Positions 1 to 7,197 of a stretch of DNA of 23,108 nucleotides are shown here, in pieces. Position numbers and translations under genes: made by a program. The stretch comes from JAFAGX01 sp035622175 (GTDB taxonomy: Bacteria > Acidobacteriota > Terriglobia > Terriglobales > Acidobacteriaceae), in the NCBI GenBank assembly GCA_035622175.1, contig DASPVV010000022.1:1-23108 (forward strand), given 5' to 3'. Each line of letters opens with the position of its first letter. The stretch's first letter is position 1. The notes beneath the pieces are model-generated. The model was not told where the DNA came from. It saw only the letters and a list, made by a program, of their open reading frames with translations, and ran no database searches.

Positions 1-1329
1 GTAGGCCTTTGGATAGGGTGCAGACTGGCACTCAGCCAGGGAGATGGCTTCTGCTTCTCTTCCTGCGTGAACCAGCATCTCAGTGAGGTTCCACAGCGGC
101 CACACCTTATCTGCATCCTTCATTCTGCCGATCATCTCTTCAGCCGTGCCAAAATCTCTAAGCATTCCGCGCGTGACCGCGATGAATTCGAAGACAAAAG
201 GTTTGGTTTCCCCGCCCGCGGTGAGCGCCGCGTCCGCGGCAAGCTGCACCGTCATCGCCGCCCTGGGATCATCTTTCTCGGCTTGCTGGAGCGCAAGTTC
301 GGCGAGACCGTAGGCGCGTTCGCCCGGGTCTTCAATCAGCGCGACCACGGAAAGCGCCAGCTCATAATTCCCCGAACCCGCAAGTCCATCGGCAACCGCC
401 CGGTAGGAACCGTTCCGCAGGAAGTCTCCATCGACCTCGCCGGCTTCGGCAAGCGCGCCCGCCGCGTCCCCCTGCTTGCTTTGTTCGAGAGAGATCGTTG
501 CCATCGCGTCGTCGCGCCACTGGCCTGGTGACAATTCTTCAGCACTGCCGATTGCCGCCTCGAATTGCCCCACGGTGGCCTGCGCACACGACAACAGGCT
601 CACGAGTTGTTCCTTTAGCCCACGATCATCAACCGCGGCCACGACCCCATCAATGCGTTCGATCATGGCCGAGGCGTCTTCCTGATCGCCGCTCTCAACC
701 AGCCTGCTTGCCATAGTCTGGTAGATGCCAGCGATGGTGTACGGATCAGCGCCCGAGCGGGCTCTCTCGCGTTCCACTTCAGCCAGCGCCTCGTTCAGCA
801 TATCCTGCGCCCCTGGCAGGTCACCCGCTTTCCGCTTCCGGATGTTGATCCACATCAATAAATCTACGAAAAGCGGCACTTGAGCCTCGTCTTGAATCAG
901 CCGTGATACAGCGAGAGCGTCATCGAAGTGTTCGTCTGACGCTAGTTGCATGCTGATGGCATGGTAGGCGCTGTCCCGAAACCTCGACTCCGCGGAGCTG
1001 ACAAGATCAAGTGCCAACGACACATTCCCATGGGAGGCGATGGTCGAGGCGACAACATTGAGTGCACCGCCGGCGGTGTCCTTCTTCGCAGCTCGATAGG
1101 TTCGCAGTGCGCCCTCAAGGTCTCCGACTTCGACTTGTCGGCCGGCAATATTTGCCAGCGCGCTTGCTTGCTGGGGCATGTCGATGCTAGGGATCAGAGC
1201 GCTGGCTTCACGTAGAATCGCCCGCGCCTTGGCGCTTTCCGGACCATCTTGTGGCGCGCCAGCCGCACTTGAGGCCAACGCCAGGGCGCAGGCGACTACG
1301 GCTGGAGTTGGAATCGTCGCAAGTCGCAA
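1..1329 (-). CDS. Exported TPR-like helical-repeat protein (3' end outside window)
   Basis: This open frame has no stop from 1329 down to the window edge (443 codons, C-terminus missing). The start is inferred to be TTG at 1329. It has a strong GGAGGAGG ribosome site 6 nt upstream and no in-frame ATG or GTG back to the stop at 1426-1428. The N-terminus (MRLATIPTPAVVACALALAS, then SAAGAPQ) looks like a Sec signal peptide cleaved near residues 24-26. The rest is a series of about ten degenerate 30-45-residue helix pairs, each with a TPR-like pattern of Gly then Ala (for example VEVGDLEGALRTYRAA, VESGDQEDASAMIERI and KQGDAAGALAEAGEV). This suggests a superhelical scaffold in the periplasm or outside the cell. 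No catalytic motif is visible and I do not recognise a named family; the partner is unknown. It is transcribed towards the left edge, with no co-directional gene close upstream. Confidence 0.75.
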   Translation of the reverse strand, partial: MRLATIPTPAVVACALALASSAAGAPQDGPESAKARAILREASALIPSIDMPQQASALANIAGRQVEVGDLEGALRTYRAAKKDTAGGALNVVASTIASHGNVSLALDLVSSAESRFRDSAYHAISMQLASDEHFDDALAVSRLIQDEAQVPLFVDLLMWINIRKRKAGDLPGAQDMLNEALAEVERERARSGADPYTIAGIYQTMASRLVESGDQEDASAMIERIDGVVAAVDDRGLKEQLVSLLSCAQATVGQFEAAIGSAEELSPGQWRDDAMATISLEQSKQGDAAGALAEAGEVDGDFLRNGSYRAVADGLAGSGNYELALSVVALIEDPGERAYGLAELALQQAEKDDPRAAMTVQLAADAALTAGGETKPFVFEFIAVTRGMLRDFGTAEEMIGRMKDADKVWPLWNLTEMLVHAGREAEAISLAECQSAPYPKAY

Positions 1330-1335
1330 CCCACG

Positions 1336-1343
1336 CCTCCTCC
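1336..1343 (-). promoter_or_regulatory. Ribosome binding site deciding a TTG start
   Basis: On the minus strand this is GGAGGAGG, followed by a 6-nt spacer (CGTGGG) and TTG at 1329. It is the only credible initiation signal for the TPR-like gene, because no ATG or GTG is in frame upstream of the signal peptide. Confidence 0.7.
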
Positions 1344-1684
1344 ACCAAAGTCGCTTTCGAAATGGACACTGGAAGGGTTGAATTAGTTCCCGATGCCGGG
1401 AAAGCCAGGCGACGGAACGGTTAGCTCACCTTGCGATTCTCATCCAACGCCTTTCTTTTCCAAAGATTGATACTAATCGGCAGCATTCAGCGCCGCGAGC
1501 ACGACCACATTCACTTATCGATTGGGTAGGTAGCCTCGGCTACGTGCGCACCTGGGCTTCAACATATGCCGCCAGCTTCACCATGCATACCGGGTCAACC
1601 CGCGCAAGTTATAGTCTGATCCACCCCTACCTGCACACTGCTGTTCTGGCGGACGAACTTTCCTCACTGCCGCAAAGACAAGTC

Positions 1685-1740
1685 TTGTCACTCCGAGCGA
1701 AGCGAAACCCTGCCCGCAGCGAGAGGGAGTCTGCTTTCAG
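1685..1740. repeat. Degenerate dispersed-repeat remnant (CTCCGAGCGAAGCGA type)
   Basis: The tract begins TTGTCACTCCGAGCGAAGCG and ends near GGGAGTCTGCTTTCAG. It resembles the short 'GTCATTCCGAGCGAAGCGAGGAATCTGC' element that I recall as scattered between genes in many Acidobacteria and other environmental genomes. The core seems to be interrupted by an extra CCCGCAGCGAGAGGG segment. The minus-strand frame through it gives SLSLRAGFRFARSDKT, a peptide typical of spurious ORFs predicted over such repeats. Only one copy lies in the window, so the repeat status rests on recalled similarity. Confidence 0.45.
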
Positions 1741-1774
1741 CATCAATCTGCAAGCCACCCGCCATTTCACCGCT

Positions 1775-1829
1775 TGCTCAATCCGCCGTTGAGCATGGAT
1801 GCTCTTCCGTCTTGCCGGCAAGAATCTTG
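1775..1829 (-). terminator. Cluster of palindromes downstream of the EamA gene, possible terminator
   Basis: Four inverted repeats are packed into 55 bp. They are TGCTCAA/TTGAGCA at 1775-1795 (7-nt loop), GAGCAT/ATGCTC at 1791-1804 (2-nt loop), the perfect 14-bp palindrome TCTTGCCGGCAAGA at 1810-1823, and CAAGA/TCTTG at 1819-1829. They lie 36-90 bp beyond the EamA stop codon, where the CDF-OsmC-EamA transcript should end. No run of T follows any stem on the minus strand, so a classical intrinsic terminator is not proven. An mRNA 3'-end stabiliser or a protein-binding site is equally possible. Confidence 0.4.
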
Positions 1830-1864
1830 CTAGGACCGGTGTCGTGCTTACGATGTCAAGGGTC

Positions 1865-2827
1865 TCATTCCATGGGTTCAACGATGGCGACCGCTTCCCG
1901 GGTTCGCTCGTTCGGTCGCTCGACCACCACCATGGCTAGGAGCACAAGCACGATGCCTAGAGATTGGATAGGCTGCATTCTCTCCCCGAGCGCGACGCGC
2001 GCTATTACGATCGAAAAAACCGGTTCCAGGCAGCTCACCAGCACGGCCCGCGTCGGCTCCAGATGCTGGAGACCGGCGAAATAACATGCGAACGGCAGCA
2101 GTACGGATAACAAGGAGAACCCAACAAGAAACCACCACTGCGCAACCGAGTAATGGGCGGCGGCGATCTTCCAAGGCGGATTAATGAAAATCCAAAACAG
2201 GGACGCGCTCAGGATGGTGTAGAACAGCACGGTCCAGCGATCGTGGCAGAGGAGAAGGCTGTGCCCGCCTACGTTGTAGAAGGCGAAGGAAACGGCGGCC
2301 ACCAGTGCCGCCGCCACTCCCACCGGGTCCAGCCGCAAGCGAGTGCTTCCGAAGATTCCTACCACGAAAGCGATCCCGGTCAGCGCCAAAGCCACGGCCA
2401 GAAAGCGTTCGAAGGTGAGCTTTTCGAAGCCGCGGGCAAGCGCATAAAGCAGCACCCAGGCCGGGGCGGTGTATTGCAGGATGATGGCCGTGGCCACGTT
2501 GGTCCTCAGGATGGCCAGATAGTAAAAGTAATTCGAGGCGGCTACGCCCAAAATGCCCAACAGGAACAGCTGCCGGAGGTCGGCGCGTGACACGCGCAAG
2601 GGCTGCCATCCGCGGACCAGGGGGAGGAGGCAGGCCAGCACCAGCAAGGAAAAGGTGGTCCGGCTCTGGGACAAAATGAGCGGATCAATGGGAGGCAGGG
2701 CTTGACCTCGTGGCAACAGGCGGCCCATGAAGGCAGCGCGCCCCAAATTGGCGGCGACGCCCCAAAGCAAGGTGGCGCCAGCAATGCAACAATATCCGCG
2801 GATGGGATGGCGCTTGGCGATGTCCAA
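1865..2827 (-). CDS. EamA/DMT-superfamily membrane transporter
   Basis: This is a 320-residue, very hydrophobic protein with about ten predicted membrane helices arranged as two EamA repeats. The first repeat runs roughly over residues 12-155 (GYCCIAGATLLWGVAANLGR to the helix FLAVALALTGIAFVVGIFG). The second runs over about 168-300, ending in the family-typical YFAGLQHLEPTRAVLVSCLEP and the helix GIVLVLLAMVVVERP. Length and layout fit drug/metabolite exporters of the inner membrane; the substrate cannot be told. The start is TTG at 2827, with GAGGGAG almost touching it, which is closer than usual, so initiation is uncertain. The frame is the same as that of the upstream OsmC gene and is open back to the OsmC stop. 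It is probably the last gene of the CDF-OsmC-EamA operon. Confidence 0.88.
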   Translation of the reverse strand: MDIAKRHPIRGYCCIAGATLLWGVAANLGRAAFMGRLLPRGQALPPIDPLILSQSRTTFSLLVLACLLPLVRGWQPLRVSRADLRQLFLLGILGVAASNYFYYLAILRTNVATAIILQYTAPAWVLLYALARGFEKLTFERFLAVALALTGIAFVVGIFGSTRLRLDPVGVAAALVAAVSFAFYNVGGHSLLLCHDRWTVLFYTILSASLFWIFINPPWKIAAAHYSVAQWWFLVGFSLLSVLLPFACYFAGLQHLEPTRAVLVSCLEPVFSIVIARVALGERMQPIQSLGIVLVLLAMVVVERPNERTREAVAIVEPME

Positions 2828-2953
2828 CTCCCTCAGCCGATCGCGGCGTTCAGCCCGCAGCCGCGGAGAGCCGAGGAGGGTCGTTGCTTCGGCTCGCTCC
2901 CGTTCCGCGCTTCCCGCTTGCGGATCGGCGGCAGGGCGACGCGGATTGGGCCA

Positions 2954-3355
2954 TCACGCCTCCACATACTCGATGGTATAGCTGATCTTGGCAGTTTTGC
3001 GCAGCATGGCAGCGACCGAACAATACTTCTCCTCCGACAGCCGCACCGCGTCCTCGACGGCCTTGGGAGAGACTTTACCTCCAACCCTGTAGGTCAAACG
3101 AATATTCGTATAGACGGCCGGTGGACTGGGTGCCCGTTCCGCCTCCGCTCGGACTTCCAGCTTGGTCAAGGGTTCGCGTTTCTTGCCGAGGATGGTCACG
3201 ACGTCAGAGGCCGTACAACCGCACAAGCCGAGGAGAACCAACTCCATCGGGCTGCTCGCGGTCTTCTTGTCGGCATCGAGGAGCAGTCGATGTCCGCTGC
3301 TTGCGACTCCTTCGAACCGTTGTTCCGTCATCCATTGAATCTTCGCTTCGATCAT
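2954..3355 (-). CDS. OsmC-family protein (YhfA-like)
   Basis: This is a 133-residue cytoplasmic protein of the OsmC/Ohr fold. Both hallmark cysteine regions are present: LCGCTASDVVTIL (Cys45 and Cys47, at the start of the long central helix) and EKYCSVAAMLRKTAKISY (Cys112). The pattern GCTASDVV together with KYCSVAAML is that of the YhfA-type subgroup rather than Ohr. Members are thiol-dependent peroxidases or have unproven roles, so detoxification of organic hydroperoxides is a family-based guess. The ATG start is well supported: GGGAGGAG at 3364-3371 sits 8 nt upstream, inside the 23-bp gap after the CDF gene. This arrangement implies co-transcription with the CDF transporter. Confidence 0.9.
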   Translation of the reverse strand: MIEAKIQWMTEQRFEGVASSGHRLLLDADKKTASSPMELVLLGLCGCTASDVVTILGKKREPLTKLEVRAEAERAPSPPAVYTNIRLTYRVGGKVSPKAVEDAVRLSEEKYCSVAAMLRKTAKISYTIEYVEA

Positions 3356-3378
3356 CGCCTATGCTCCTCCCGCCGCTG

Positions 3379-4803
3379 TCATCGTCGATTATCCGTGCTC
3401 GGCTCGGGGTGAATCAGAACGCGAAAAAGACCCGGCTCCGCCTGTTTGAAACGGATTTCCAGTTCCGTCTGAACGTCGTGCACACGCGCCAGGGAGAGTT
3501 CGTCGGAGAAGGTCACGTGGCAAGAAACATAGATGCGTCCCCGCACGCGCTTCACTTCGACCTCGTGCACATCCACAATCTCGGGAAACTCGGCCACGAT
3601 CGCTTTCAGCTTTACTTCTAAACCTGCGTCCCGAACCATCTCGTTGCCGCTCTCGATGGTGGCAGGCTCGCTTTCGATGTGAGTAAGGATCGAGGAGATT
3701 TCCGGGACGTCGCGTCGAATCTCTGCCTCGAGCAGAGTCACCCGATCGTGGGCCTGTTTGAGGCTCAACTGCTCGTCGAGTTCGAGATGCTGTTCGACGT
3801 GCAGGCGGCCGCCCAGATCCTGGATGCTGACATCGTGGACATTGAGATTATGCCGGGTGGCGACAGCCCGAACCCGATCAAAGATGTTTTCCCGCCAGGC
3901 GGGTCGCGGGATGGGATGAACCATGACGTCGGCGTCGGGCAAGACGCCGCGCACGGCGGCGGTCACGGCATCGGCCACCCGTTCGGAGTGTTGAAAGGTG
4001 ACATTCCGCGCCAAGCCGATCGAGAGATCCGCGAAATAGCGGTTTCCCGCCCGGCGAATGCGCACGCGGTCGACCTCGAGCAGGCCGTCGACGCCGGAAA
4101 TCGCGGTCACGATTCTCGCCCGCACACCGGAGGGGGCAGCATCGAGCAGCGCGTCGATCGTCTTGCGAGCCAGCCGCGAACTGACATACACCACCACTCC
4201 GGCGACGAACAGGGCGGCGATCGGGTCGGCGGCGTGGAGCCATGCGATGTCTTTGATCCGCGCCACCAGGACGAGCAGCAAGCCGAGGACGACCACGCCA
4301 CTGGCCCAGATGTCGGTGGCGAAGTGCAAGGCATCGGCCTCGAGCGCTTGGCTATGGTACTTGGCGGCAATTCTTCCCAGCGCGCGGGAGCGCCAGAAAT
4401 CCACTCCCATGGAGATAAACAGGACGAGGAAAGCGGCCAAACTGGGCTCCACCTGGACGGGACGGAAAAACAGTCGCTCGACGGCGGCATAGATGATCCC
4501 AACAAAGGTGATGAGCAGCAGGCTGGTCTCGATGAAGGCGGAAAAATTCTCGAATTTGCCGTGGCCGTACTGGTGTTCGGCGTCCGCCGGCTTATCCGAC
4601 ACGCGCACCGAGAAGAAGGTGACCAAGGCTGCCACCAGATCGAGGCCCGCGTGGGCGGCCTCGGAGAGAATTCCCAAACTCCCGGTGGTCACGCCGACGG
4701 CAACCTTGAGCACGGTCATCGCCATGGCAGCCAGCACCGAGTGGCCCGCGACCGCACGTTTTTCCGCGCGCATCGACTCGGAGCTCGAGAGCACTCTGTC
4801 CAT
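3379..4803 (-). CDS. Cation diffusion facilitator (zinc-type) with three C-terminal domains
   Basis: This is an inner-membrane metal/proton antiporter of the CDF family that would export divalent metal, probably Zn2+. Counting from the ATG at 4803 (474 residues), helix 2 carries HAGLD (His51, Asp55) and helix 5 carries HFATD (His160, Asp164). This HxxxD/HxxxD pairing is typical of zinc-type CDFs. The signature SDKPADAEHQYGHGKFE follows helix 2. After about residue 224 come three consecutive segments that look like CDF dimerisation domains (about 225-299, 301-380 and 388-468), where one is usual. The second and third share VHDV/VHEV, a GR(L/I)(H/Y)V strand, and (D/E)ELSL before a helix. The frame extends to a TTG at 4839, but no ribosome site fits there; the ATG at 4803 is preferred with moderate certainty. 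It is first gene of the CDF-OsmC-EamA run. Confidence 0.92.
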   Translation of the reverse strand: MDRVLSSSESMRAEKRAVAGHSVLAAMAMTVLKVAVGVTTGSLGILSEAAHAGLDLVAALVTFFSVRVSDKPADAEHQYGHGKFENFSAFIETSLLLITFVGIIYAAVERLFFRPVQVEPSLAAFLVLFISMGVDFWRSRALGRIAAKYHSQALEADALHFATDIWASGVVVLGLLLVLVARIKDIAWLHAADPIAALFVAGVVVYVSSRLARKTIDALLDAAPSGVRARIVTAISGVDGLLEVDRVRIRRAGNRYFADLSIGLARNVTFQHSERVADAVTAAVRGVLPDADVMVHPIPRPAWRENIFDRVRAVATRHNLNVHDVSIQDLGGRLHVEQHLELDEQLSLKQAHDRVTLLEAEIRRDVPEISSILTHIESEPATIESGNEMVRDAGLEVKLKAIVAEFPEIVDVHEVEVKRVRGRIYVSCHVTFSDELSLARVHDVQTELEIRFKQAEPGLFRVLIHPEPSTDNRR

Positions 4804-4948
4804 ACCGGCATTATCGCCGCAGGCTAGCATCGCCGCCAAGCCGGCGAAGCAAACCTCCGCCGCACTCTGCCCGAAACCCCAAACCGACCGTCCCCGCTTT
4901 ATGCTAGGATTTAGCTTCGCGCCAATTTTCCTCTGGAGGAATCCCCGT
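4804..4948. promoter_or_regulatory. Divergent promoter region of the CDF operon and the folding-factor gene
   Basis: This 145-bp gap must serve two divergent transcripts. On the minus strand TTGGCG (4925-4920) is followed by a 16-bp spacer and CATAAA (4903-4898), a passable sigma70-type pair. On the plus strand TATGCT (4900-4905) or TAGGAT (4905-4910) could be the -10 of the folding-factor gene, with no good -35. The two candidate -10 boxes overlap. No recognisable metal-regulator operator is seen. Confidence 0.3.
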
Positions 4949-6100
4949 ATGACCCGCTATGGGTTGGTCTGCCTGTTGGCAGCGTTGGCCTGGGGCCAGG
5001 CCGCAAGTTCGAGGCAGGAGGCAACCCAGGAAAACCCGGCTGCCAAAAGCAATGCCGCTCAGCCTCAGACCCCCGCCCAGGAGCAGGCGGCCGCGACGAA
5101 GGCGGCGCAGGTTCCTCCCGATGCCGCCGTGATCACCATCAAAGGATTATGCCCATCTTCGACTCCCGCGAAAACGGGCACGGACGATTGTAAAACGGTG
5201 ATTACCCGCAGCCAATTTGAAACCATCTTGGACTCGATCCAACCCAACTTGCCGCCGCGGGTACGCCGGCAAGTTGCCACGCGTTACGCCAATGCTCTGA
5301 TCCTGTCCAAACGCGCAGAGGAACTGGGCCTCGATCACGGCCCGGATTTTGACCAGCGCATGAAGCTGCAGCGCGTCCAGGTGCTGGCCATGGAATTGAA
5401 CAAAGCCATGCAGGAAAAGGCGGCGCAGATTAGCGATCAGGAGATCCAAGATTACTACCACGCCAATGCTGACAAGTTTGTGCAAGTCGACGTCGATCGA
5501 ATCTACGTACCCAAGGTACAGCAGCAACCGGCGGAGGCGGCGGACACGAAGGACAAGGCCAAGGACAAAGACAAGGACGACAAGGACGCTGACGCGGGGG
5601 AAAAGGCAAGTGCCGCTGAGGAACAAAAGCACAAACAAGACTCCGAGCAAACCATGAAGAACGAAGCGGACAAGCTGCAGGCACGCGCCGCCGCGGGCGA
5701 CAATTTCACGCAATTGCAGGAGGAGGCCTTCCGGGTAGCCGGAATGAAGTCCAACGCTACCAATGTGAGCTTAGGAAAGATGCGTCGGGCTGCGCTTCCT
5801 CCCAACCACGCTTTGATCATGGACTTGAAGCCGGGGCAGATCTCGCCCGTGATTGCTGACCAGGGCGGGTATTTCATCTATCGCGTGAAATCGGTCGATA
5901 CGATTCCTCTCGAGCAAGCCAAGGAGGAGATCAAGGGCACGTTGCGCTCTCAGCACCTGCAGGATGAGACGCGCCAAGTGCAGCAGTCCGCAACTGCGAG
6001 TTTCGATGATGCGTACTTCGGGCCAGAGCAGCCGCCCGCCCAGCGTGCACCTGGGTCCCGGCCGGCAGGCCAACCGGGCCCACCTTCCGGACCTAACTAA
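4949..6100 (+). CDS. Exported parvulin/SurA-like peptidyl-prolyl isomerase-type folding factor
   Basis: The start is ATG at 4949, with GGAGGA 8 nt upstream. This gives 383 residues beginning with a Sec signal peptide (MTRYGLVCLLAALAWGQA) and a Gln/Ala/Pro-rich linker to about residue 57. A helical SurA_N-like region (about 85-175, with QVATRYANALILSKRAEELGL) precedes a PpiC-type domain (about 176-315) ending in LKPGQISPVIADQGGYFIYRV. The domain is split by a charged low-complexity insertion at about 192-240 (KDKAKDKDKDDKDAD). The two positions usually occupied by catalytic histidines read RIYVPK and GYFIYRV, so isomerase activity is doubtful and a chaperone role is likelier. Two cysteines (68 and 81) could form a periplasmic disulfide. 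The C-terminus is Pro/Gly-rich. The stop codon abuts the next gene's ATG. Confidence 0.85.
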   Translation: MTRYGLVCLLAALAWGQAASSRQEATQENPAAKSNAAQPQTPAQEQAAATKAAQVPPDAAVITIKGLCPSSTPAKTGTDDCKTVITRSQFETILDSIQPNLPPRVRRQVATRYANALILSKRAEELGLDHGPDFDQRMKLQRVQVLAMELNKAMQEKAAQISDQEIQDYYHANADKFVQVDVDRIYVPKVQQQPAEAADTKDKAKDKDKDDKDADAGEKASAAEEQKHKQDSEQTMKNEADKLQARAAAGDNFTQLQEEAFRVAGMKSNATNVSLGKMRRAALPPNHALIMDLKPGQISPVIADQGGYFIYRVKSVDTIPLEQAKEEIKGTLRSQHLQDETRQVQQSATASFDDAYFGPEQPPAQRAPGSRPAGQPGPPSGPN

Positions 6101-7183
6101 ATGGGGCGTGCAACCGTCCTCGTCACGGGAGTTTCCGGTAACCTGGGATTACGCCTGCTTCCCCTACTCGAAGATCACGAAATTCTCGGTGCCGATCTCT
6201 ATCCTCCCGACCTTCCCCAGCCCGTGCACTTCGTGGAGATGGACTTCGGCAAGGAAGAATCCTGCCGCCAGTTGTTAGTTCTGCTGAAACAGGCTCGCCC
6301 GGCCGCCTTCGTCCACTTGGCCTTTGTCATCGATCCGGTGCGCACCGGGGTCCTCGATGAGGAACGCATGTGGCAGATCAATGTGGCTGGAACGGCCCGG
6401 GTTATGGAAGCGATTTCCGAGGCGAATCGCGATCAGGTCATCGTCGAAAAGTTCTTATTCCCGAGCAGCGTGTCGGTGTACGGGTCAGATTTCTCCGAGC
6501 CCGCCAAAGAAGACTTCCCTTTGGCGGCCCACACCTTGCCTTATGCGGTGCACAAGATGGAAGCCGAACGCGTCGTGCAACAGCGGGCTCCGGCCCTGCG
6601 CGGCTGCAGCGTATATATGTTCCGGCCGCCTATCTTCGCCGGTGCCAGCGTGGAAAATTATCTGCTGGGAGCTTTTCGCGGCACACCGAACGGTCGAGGA
6701 AAGGCAGCCGTCCGCATGCGTGCCGCCGGCCAGCGCCTCCCCATGATGCTGCCTTTCGGAGCGCAATACCTGGCGAATAAGATCCAGTTTGTTCACGTGG
6801 ACGACATGGCACGCCTCCTGGCGTACATCGTTCACAAAGCCGAGCCGGAATTACAGCGCCTTACGGTGCTGAACGTGGCGGGACGGGGCGAGGCTTTAAC
6901 TTTCGCACAATGCATTCAGATGGCGCATGGGCGATTTTGGCGGGTGCCAGGAAAGTGGACCCTTGGTTTGGTTCTCAAGCTGCTGTGGAGGTATGGCATC
7001 TCGGCGATTCCACCGGCGGCTTTACCTTATATAACAGGCCAGTACATCATGGATACCAGCAACTTGCAGAATTTTCTGGGCCCGGACTACGCCAAGGTCA
7101 TTCGTTACACCATGGCGGAGGCGTTTGCCGATTCCTTCGCCGCCCAACCCTCCCCGAAGCTTTCCGTCGCGACCGGCTCGTAG
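6101..7183 (+). CDS. NAD-dependent epimerase/dehydratase (extended SDR family)
   Basis: This is a 360-residue Rossmann-fold protein. The N-terminal nucleotide motif is TGVSGNLG (GxxGxxG at residues 10-16), followed by an acidic residue after strand 2 (GADLYP). The catalytic set is present: Ser122/Ser123 in FPSSVSVYGS and YxxxK as Tyr148-Lys152 (YAVHK). FVHVDDMARLLAYIV matches the family's conserved 'DDVA' region near residue 230. This fits sugar-nucleotide epimerases, dehydratases and related reductases; the substrate cannot be assigned. The ATG follows directly on the TAA of the preceding gene, with no ribosome site of its own, so translation is probably coupled. The gene converges with menG across only 14 bp. 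Confidence 0.88.
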   Translation: MGRATVLVTGVSGNLGLRLLPLLEDHEILGADLYPPDLPQPVHFVEMDFGKEESCRQLLVLLKQARPAAFVHLAFVIDPVRTGVLDEERMWQINVAGTARVMEAISEANRDQVIVEKFLFPSSVSVYGSDFSEPAKEDFPLAAHTLPYAVHKMEAERVVQQRAPALRGCSVYMFRPPIFAGASVENYLLGAFRGTPNGRGKAAVRMRAAGQRLPMMLPFGAQYLANKIQFVHVDDMARLLAYIVHKAEPELQRLTVLNVAGRGEALTFAQCIQMAHGRFWRVPGKWTLGLVLKLLWRYGISAIPPAALPYITGQYIMDTSNLQNFLGPDYAKVIRYTMAEAFADSFAAQPSPKLSVATGS

Positions 7184-7197
7184 ACCTTCTCGCCGCC

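Larger units (their letters stand above)
1330..1864. other. Gene-free stretch between the TPR-like gene and the EamA gene
   Basis: No convincing protein is encoded here; the short frames lack a ribosome site and protein-like composition. The left part (1330-1660) should hold the promoter of the TPR-like gene, but I see no clear -35/-10 pair. The right part holds a degenerate dispersed repeat (1685-1740) and a tight cluster of palindromes (1775-1829), which are listed separately. Confidence 0.6.

Noticed and set aside
67..1381. Several plus-strand frames across 67-1381
   Set aside because: They run opposite to the continuous minus-strand TPR-like frame, have Arg/Ser-rich composition, lack ribosome sites and resemble no family.
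1627..1881. 84-codon minus-strand frame over the palindromes and the repeat
   Set aside because: Its peptide (SLSLRAGFRFARSDKT) is the typical spurious translation of the dispersed repeat; there is no ribosome site.
2702..4827. Long plus-strand frames at 2702-3412 and 3679-4827
   Set aside because: They lie antisense to OsmC and CDF, whose motifs are clear. The peptides are rich in His, Gly, Asp and Gln, as expected for a mirror frame of a GC-rich gene.
4493..4948. Upstream extension of the parvulin-like frame to 4493
   Set aside because: The extension is antisense to CDF. The ATG at 4949 has GGAGGA and begins a proper signal peptide.
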